From: Pedobacter psychrotolerans
GTDB lineage: Bacteria; Bacteroidota; Bacteroidia; Sphingobacteriales; Sphingobacteriaceae
Assembly (NCBI RefSeq): GCF_004340665.1
Contig: NZ_SLWO01000010.1
Coordinates: forward strand, 40,169 to 104,168
DNA: 64,000 nucleotides
Reading direction: 5' to 3'
The notes under the pieces are model-generated. The model made no database searches. It had not been told where the DNA came from and saw only the letters and a list, made by a program, of their open reading frames with translations. This document shows, one piece after another, positions 62,136 through 64,000 of the stretch (positions are counted from its first letter, which is position 1; each line of letters opens with the position of its first letter). Made by a program: the position numbers and the translations under genes.

Positions 62136-62876
62136 ATGAAAACAAAATTCTTTGTCCTTTTTGTCGCAACCAGTCTGATAATTTTCAGTGGATTTGCCAT
62201 CATTCAAAAACAAACAACACTTTATATCATTGGTGATTCTACCGCAGCCAACAAGCAGGCTAAAGCTTATCCGGAAACAGGGTGGGGAATGGAATTACAA
62301 TCGTTTTTTAACAGCGATGTTAAAGTGGAAAATAAGGCATTGAACGGCAGGAGTACCAAATCCTTCCGGGCAGAAAATCATTGGCAACCCATTCTGGAAA
62401 ATCTAAAACCTGGTGATTATGTTTTGATTGAATTTGGACATAATGATGAAAAAGTTGATAAGCCAACTGTTGGAGTTTCATTAGCTGATTTTAAAATCAA
62501 CCTGGTGAATTATGTGAACGAAGCCAGAAGTAAAAAGGCCATTCCTGTTTTGCTTACGCCGATTTCCAGAAGAAGTTTTAAGAATGGAATTTTGAAAGAT
62601 AGCCATGGTGGTTACCCTGGTGTAACCCGGCAGGTGGCCGATTCCTTGAAAGTGCCCTTGATTGATATGCTTGCCAAAACAGAACAGCTATTAAATAATT
62701 TAGGTGATGAAGGATCAATCAAATTATTTATGCATGTGGATTCAGGAAATGTAAATTACCCTAATGGGAAGAAAGATGATACGCATTTAAGTCCGGTAGG
62801 TGCAAAACAAATTGCAGGTTTAGTGGTGAAGGGCATTCAGGAAAATAAGTTAAGTATTGCTAAGAGTGTAAAATAA
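62136..62876 (+). CDS. Rhamnogalacturonan acetylesterase (CE12)
   Basis: A 246-residue SGNH hydrolase with a signal peptide (MKTKFFVLFVATSLIIFSGFAI). GDSTAA at 33-38 is block I, GRSTKSF near 69-75 is block II-like, FGHND near 103-107 is block III, and DDTHLSPVGA near 223-232 has the catalytic Asp/His. This is the CE12 pattern that removes acetyl groups from rhamnogalacturonan. It starts 3 bp after the pectinesterase stop, so the two are coupled. It would open acetylated pectin to import. Confidence 0.93.
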   Translation: MKTKFFVLFVATSLIIFSGFAIIQKQTTLYIIGDSTAANKQAKAYPETGWGMELQSFFNSDVKVENKALNGRSTKSFRAENHWQPILENLKPGDYVLIEFGHNDEKVDKPTVGVSLADFKINLVNYVNEARSKKAIPVLLTPISRRSFKNGILKDSHGGYPGVTRQVADSLKVPLIDMLAKTEQLLNNLGDEGSIKLFMHVDSGNVNYPNGKKDDTHLSPVGAKQIAGLVVKGIQENKLSIAKSVK

Positions 62877-62926
62877 TATTGCAAGGGGATTTATCTAATC
62901 GTCTTTGCGAAGAATCGTCCTCCTGT

Positions 62927-63140
62927 AGGAATCCACTCGAAAATTCGTCATTGCGAGAAGGAACGACAGCCCGCCCCGACCTTTCGGGGAAGCAATCTAT
63001 TTAGTAGAGTTTTGGATGCATATAGAAACTGTCGAAGTCCTGCTACGCACTGGCCTTTGAGACTTCGCAAGTTGGCTACTCGACTTACGAAGTTTCGGTG
63101 GAATTGTGGATTGGGGAAACTTCGTCAGTCTAATAAAAAA
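62927..63140. repeat. 214-bp direct repeat, copy A
   Basis: Runs from AGGAATCCACTC to CGTCAGTCTAATAAAAAA, with near-identical copy B exactly 394 bp downstream (63321-63534). It includes an ACGACAG.C..CCCCGACCTTTCGGGGAAGC-type stem, a TTTAGTAGAGTTTTGGATGC segment and a GACTTACGAAGT motif. The interval between copies holds the palindromic modular element at 63209-63308. No coding gene is seen. Confidence 0.85.
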
Positions 63141-63208
63141 CAATTCACTTTTGCCACACGCTGCCTTTTAGTTCAGCAATGACGACGATAACACTTGTCG
63201 TCCTTTGC

Positions 63209-63308
63209 AATGAATCGTCCTCCTGAACTTGTTTCAGGATCTTATCTAAATAGCTACTAAACTGAATTTACTACGTAGCTTTCCGCTGCGCTACAGGTCA
63301 GCATGACA
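63209..63308. repeat. Modular palindromic element, copy 3
   Basis: Begins ATGAATCGTCCTCCTGAACT, with the TCCTGAA/TTCAGGA stem. It then reads ATCTTATCTAAATAGC, GTAGCTTTCCGCTGCGCTAC and CAGCATGAC. It shares its order of segments with 14343-14445 (opposite strand) and 48090-48200, including the optional CGTAGC segment. Confidence 0.8.
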
Positions 63309-63320
63309 ATTCAGCCATAG

Positions 63321-63534
63321 AGGAATCCACTCAAAAAATCGTCTTTGCAAGGAGGAACGACAGACTGCCCCGACCTTTCGGGGAAGCAATCTATTTAGTA
63401 GAGTTTTGGATGCATATAGAAACTGGCGAAGTCTTGCTGCGCACTGGTCTTTTAAGACTTCGCAAGTTGGCTACTCGACTTACGAAGTTTCGGTGGAATT
63501 GTGGGCTGTTAAACTTCGTCAGTCTAATAAAAAA
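63321..63534. repeat. 214-bp direct repeat, copy B
   Basis: Second copy of the block at 62927-63140, offset by 394 bp, with scattered point differences and the same central CCCCGACCTTTCGGGGAAGC. The differences suggest an old duplication. Confidence 0.85.
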
Positions 63535-63671
63535 TCCACCCGCTGCCATACATTGCCTTTCAATTCGTCATGAATAAAGATTTATGAACGTCCCCTTTAC
63601 CATCACAAAAACGCATACTCCCCTCTTAACCCATTCAAAAAAAACTCAAACCATGCCTCATGCACTTTTAA

Positions 63672-63845
63672 AATAGACAAGCCGTAACCAGTTCGAACAA
63701 TCAAGGCACAAATAACATCAATAATTACAACTGTACATTTAATCCGCTTGATGAATTAATTAAATCGCTTAATGCGAACAAAGAACTTTATGAAAGGTTG
63801 TTGGCAAGTGAGAAAGAGAAAGTTGAGATGTTAAAGAATAAATAG
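63672..63845 (+). pseudogene. 3' remnant of an XRE-type regulator gene
   Basis: An open frame of 57 codons without a start; a stop at 63669 precedes it in frame. It ends NYNCTFNPLDELIKSLNANK, then ELYERLLASEKEKVEMLKNK and stop. This coiled-coil tail resembles the C-terminal end of helix-turn-helix XRE-type regulators common in Bacteroidota. The DNA-binding part is absent, so this looks like a truncated remnant. It is followed by a terminator hairpin. The family call rests on memory of such tails, not on a search. Confidence 0.5.
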
Positions 63846-63861
63846 AAAAATAGATATTTAG

Positions 63862-63893
63862 AAAGCTTTCCTCAAAAGAGAAAGCTTTTTTAT
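63862..63893 (+). terminator. Terminator hairpin after the regulator remnant
   Basis: AAAGCTTTCCTC and GAGAAAGCTTT pair with one bulged C around an AAAA loop, followed by TTTTTATTTT. It would end the transcript of the truncated gene. Confidence 0.75.
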
Positions 63894-64000
63894 TTTATCA
63901 CTACCTAATAAGACGGTTTGTGTAATAAAATAAGTAGTTGGTGTAAAAAAATATTTCCTATCAAGTTATTTAACTTGTTTCAGGTATACCTCAACCTTAA

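Noticed and set aside
63000..63540. CRISPR array near the end of the window
   Set aside because: Only two long copies exist, with no regular short repeat-spacer pattern and no cas gene; it is a direct repeat.
1..64000. tRNA or rRNA genes
   Set aside because: No cloverleaf with a conserved T-loop (GGTTCRA) or other rRNA-like stretch was recognised by eye in the gaps; a tRNAscan run would settle this.

Overview
This window looks like chromosomal DNA from a member of the Bacteroidota, most likely Sphingobacteriaceae close to Pedobacter. No similarity search was run. The placement rests on a SusC/SusD pair, DUF4957, DUF4920, DUF5684 and DUF6263-type proteins, a SpoIIM/RDD/DUF4129/DUF4350/MoxR/DUF58 block, low G+C, AT-rich leaders without strong Shine-Dalgarno sites, and promoter -7 boxes of the form TAnnTTTG. 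About 60 genes are present. I see no rRNA, tRNA, insertion sequence, prophage or CRISPR array.

Layout. 1-8.3 kb: a DUF1501 gene cut by the window edge, small membrane and secreted proteins, an App1-like phosphatase, a lipid kinase, an M23-like protein, and the housekeeping genes rbfA and hflX. 8.3-20.8 kb: radA, DUF4920, ilvE and tryptophan dioxygenase; a CLC-F-type transporter behind a well-formed fluoride riboswitch; a phosphoserine phosphatase fused to a remnant of 3-phosphoglycerate dehydrogenase; an arginase-fold protein that has lost metal ligands; a TlpA-like protein; and purD. 20.9-29.3 kb: a dienoyl-CoA-reductase-like SDR and an enoyl-CoA hydratase, a large MG2/plug surface protein, dcd, a phosphopantetheinyl transferase next to lipB, and a lipoprotein SGNH hydrolase. 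29.3-36.3 kb: an RDD gene divergent from a tight six-gene membrane/MoxR/DUF58 operon. 36.6-47.8 kb: a nucleoid-associated protein, a GNAT-MarR pair behind a 26-bp perfect palindrome, a TlpA-like thioredoxin, a small His/Cys-rich secreted protein followed by a TonB-dependent receptor, two oxidoreductases, and an ABC transporter/YtrA-type GntR operon. 48.3-52.9 kb: a DUF6263 protein, an MtfA-like peptidase, a Gfo/Idh/MocA oxidoreductase and an RlmI-like methyltransferase. 53.0-62.9 kb: a compact pectin utilisation locus of LacI regulator, SusC, SusD, DUF4957/DUF5123-like lipoprotein, pectin methylesterase and rhamnogalacturonan acetylesterase.

In the pectin locus the LacI regulator is divergent from susC. 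The SusC/SusD pair should import oligosaccharides, the lipoprotein probably binds glycan at the surface, and the two esterases strip methyl and acetyl groups from pectin. No lyase or glycoside hydrolase lies inside the window. The last 1.1 kb holds a 214-bp direct repeat, a shared hairpin element and the 3' remnant of a regulator gene.

The larger gaps (about 14.2-14.6, 47.8-48.3 and 62.9-63.5 kb) carry copies of the same modular palindromic repeat. The strongest observations outside ordinary annotation are the fluoride riboswitch with its CLC-F gene, the two degenerate enzyme folds, the modular repeat with a 30-bp optional segment, the palindromic MarR operator candidate, and a recurring -7 box 4-5 bp from the start codon that suggests leaderless transcripts.
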